DNA from: CAZQBY01 sp964540655
GTDB taxonomy: Archaea > Altiarchaeota > Altiarchaeia > JAFGQM01
Assembly: GCA_964540655.1 (NCBI GenBank)
Contig: CAZINR010000028.1
Coordinates: 1-15,792, forward strand
Direction of reading: 5' to 3'
DNA length: 15,792 nucleotides
The notes beneath the pieces are model-generated. The model saw nothing but the letters and a program-made list of their open reading frames with translations. It did not search any database and had not been told where the DNA came from. This document shows positions 14,414 through 15,792 of this stretch, in pieces. Numbering within the stretch: position 1 is the first letter of the stretch; every line of letters starts with the position of its first letter. The position numbers and the translations under genes were made by a program.

Positions 14414-15684
14414 TCCCGGGTTTTGAACCTGACCTTCCCCTCAGGCAGTGTTTCGAACGGCCCCTTGAAACGCTTGGAGAAGCCTGGCGGGTCGAGTGTT
14501 ATTTCGAAGCCATCGTCATGGAACTCGTAAGTCAGCGCTACATTTTCTTTCGACTTCCTACCGTCCCTCTTCGAGAAGGCGGCCTCAAAAGAGGCGCGAT
14601 TGCCGGAGAGTCGCGGCGACGAGTCCAAATCCCATTGGGTCGAGTAGGTATCGAAAAGCTCGTCTAGGCATTTCAGCAGTACGTGCCTAATTGGATATGA
14701 CATTGAGAAGAGAATATTCCCGGCCCTCAACTCTACTAAGGATTTATAAAGCCTCCTCCTGACGTCCACGGCGTTCTCCCTAAGGAAGAGCTTTAGGTTC
14801 CCGGCCGGTTTGAGGCCCTTGGGGGTTGATGGAGAATGGGTAGCCGCTTTCCATTCCGGCACGGTGACAAGATTCCTCCATCCACTTTCCTTCGTTCCCA
14901 GGTATGCTATGGTACCGCCGCCTACCGCTCCGCCGAAGCTTATGTTCATGGGTTTTTTCTTTCCGCGCAGCATCACGCAGTAAGCATTGTTCTCGAACTT
15001 CAGGATGCCCGAATCGTCAAAGAGGCGCAGGTACTGTTTTTCGAGAGGCGACGGTTTCATCGGTATTTTGTCTATGCTCCTGGCCACCCATGCGATGCGC
15101 CCGTTCCAGAATATCCTGCACTGGTAGTTCTTCTGCAGCCCGATATGGCTGGTGATTCCGCCGTCCGGCAGCTGGTGGCGCATGAGCTGGTTCAGGGAGA
15201 GGGAAGCATATCTCAAATAGTGGTTGTTGCCAGTCCTTTCATAAGCCCAGACTAGGCAGGGTATGTCAAAGGGGTTGCTGGCCACCTCATAATCAGACTC
15301 CCAGTACCACCTCTTGGCCTCGAAGCGCATCTCCTTTATGCCGTCGGGGTGTGTTATGCCCACCAGGAAGTCGACTCCCCTGAGCAGCTCGCTCTCCCAT
15401 TTATCAGAACCAAGAGCTTCCAGAGCATGGATGGCAAAGGTTATGTGGCGGGAGTGGTAGTATGAGGACACATCCGTGTCGCCCACATGGGTGGCATATT
15501 TCTCCGCGTCGGGGAGATATGGCACGGATCCGTCCTTATTCTGGTTCTTGAAGAAGAGCTTAAGGCAGTCCGTCAGGGCCTTCTTCCAGCTCGCTTCCGG
15601 GAATATCTTGTATGCGGAAGCGAGTCCGGTAGCCCCCCAGAGCCCCTGGTTTGGGAAGGCTTCCGTCGTCGCATCGGCCAGGGC
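14410..15684 (-). CDS. Helical-toroid protein with C-terminal beta domain, glycan-locus type (5' end lost)
   Basis: The frame stays open and clearly coding from 15684 down to the TAG at 14410, about 424 residues, but no ATG, GTG or TTG occurs between the in-frame TGA at 15685-15687 and a GTG at 15525. That GTG would cut off a good hairpin (NQGLWGATGLASAYKIFPEASW), so I read this as a gene missing its true 5' end. Repeated helical hairpins end in DG turns: FFKNQNKDGSVPYLPD, VDFLVGITHPDG and LNQLMRHQLPDGGITSHIG, suggesting an alpha/alpha toroid. The last ~120 residues (for example VALTYEFHDDGFEITLDPPG) look beta-rich. Toroid plus beta-sandwich resembles polysaccharide lyases of the heparinase II/III type or uronyl epimerases, but I do not recognise the family. 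Its position beside the epimerase supports a glycan role. No membrane segment is visible in the part present. Confidence 0.75.
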   Translation of the reverse strand, partial: ALADATTEAFPNQGLWGATGLASAYKIFPEASWKKALTDCLKLFFKNQNKDGSVPYLPDAEKYATHVGDTDVSSYYHSRHITFAIHALEALGSDKWESELLRGVDFLVGITHPDGIKEMRFEAKRWYWESDYEVASNPFDIPCLVWAYERTGNNHYLRYASLSLNQLMRHQLPDGGITSHIGLQKNYQCRIFWNGRIAWVARSIDKIPMKPSPLEKQYLRLFDDSGILKFENNAYCVMLRGKKKPMNISFGGAVGGGTIAYLGTKESGWRNLVTVPEWKAATHSPSTPKGLKPAGNLKLFLRENAVDVRRRLYKSLVELRAGNILFSMSYPIRHVLLKCLDELFDTYSTQWDLDSSPRLSGNRASFEAAFSKRDGRKSKENVALTYEFHDDGFEITLDPPGFSKRFKGPFETLPEGKVRFKTRD

Positions 15685-15792
15685 TCAATGGGTCAGTACG
15701 CGGGAGTCGGCGAGAGAGCGCCCCGCGTTGACCGGCGGTCGCTCGAGTGCGATGATAGACGCAACGTCACACCCAACCGCCTGGGCTGGCGG
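15685..15792. other. Compositionally distinct contig end, possible chimeric or erroneous sequence
   Basis: Positions 15688-15792 are 69% GC by direct count (72 of 105), against 57% in 15541-15600. On the minus strand the toroid gene's frame continues to the window edge but is interrupted by TGA at 15685-15687. Beyond it the translation uses CGA and CGC for Arg with no AGG, and no frame looks like further toroid repeats. This suggests a join to unrelated sequence or a poor-quality end; a real nonsense mutation is the alternative. Confidence 0.45.

Noticed and set aside
15685..15687. TGA read as tryptophan, which would join the edge sequence to the toroid gene
   Set aside because: TGA serves as a normal stop for the RHH gene, cysD, the sulfatase-like gene and others, and Trp is coded by TGG throughout. 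The composition shift at the same point favours an assembly or sequence problem.
1..15792. CRISPR arrays, tRNA or rRNA genes, insertion sequences
   Set aside because: No regularly spaced direct repeats, cloverleaf-like segments, transposase motifs or terminal inverted repeats were seen; almost the whole window is protein-coding.

Overview
This window looks like part of a surface-glycan and sulfate-activation locus from an archaeon, probably an uncultivated lineage known from a metagenomic contig. Signs of archaea seen in the sequence are heavy use of AGG/AGA for Arg and ATA for Ile, TATA-like boxes about 24-37 nt upstream of several starts, apparently leaderless single genes without Shine-Dalgarno sequences, and tight ATGA or 1-nt junctions inside operons. 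I cannot name the phylum. Both ends cut through genes, and the last ~105 bases at the right end look foreign.

Layout. (1) 3-1994, plus strand: the C-terminal part of a nitroreductase fused to a methyltransferase-like domain, then a UDP-glucuronate decarboxylase (UDP-xylose synthase). (2) 1991-4989, minus strand, AT-richer: a Wzx-type flippase followed by a type I phosphodiesterase of the alkaline phosphatase (AP) superfamily. (3) 5045-8042, minus strand, GC-richer: one tightly packed operon of a 69-residue ribbon-helix-helix (RHH) regulator, CysD, CysN and a compact AP-superfamily enzyme. (4) 8133-9356, plus strand: a sulfatase-like AP-superfamily protein with Thr in place of the sulfatase Cys. 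(5) 9361-13422, minus strand: four genes joined by ATGA overlaps, encoding two GT4 glycosyltransferases, an alpha/alpha-barrel protein and a stand-alone nitroreductase. (6) 13481-14413, plus strand: a second sugar-nucleotide epimerase, probably UDP-glucuronate or UDP-glucose 4-epimerase. (7) 14410-15684, minus strand: a second helical-toroid protein, cut by a stop at the contig end. No intergenic stretch exceeds 300 bases, and I saw no RNA gene, CRISPR array or insertion sequence.

How it may work together (inference): the two SDR enzymes would supply UDP-xylose and a C4-epimerised sugar, the GT4 enzymes would build a lipid-linked oligosaccharide, and the flippase would export it. CysDN makes adenosine 5'-phosphosulfate (APS), which next to glycan genes suggests a sulfated acidic glycan. 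No APS kinase, sulfotransferase or APS/PAPS reductase is in the window.

The most striking pattern is a shared C-terminal tail, roughly (D/E)-rich then L-[KR]-x-LGY, that closes four proteins of three unrelated folds: the RHH regulator, CysD and two of the three AP-superfamily enzymes. CysD also carries a Cys-Cys...Cys-x-x-Cys arrangement reminiscent of the iron-sulfur site of APS reductases.
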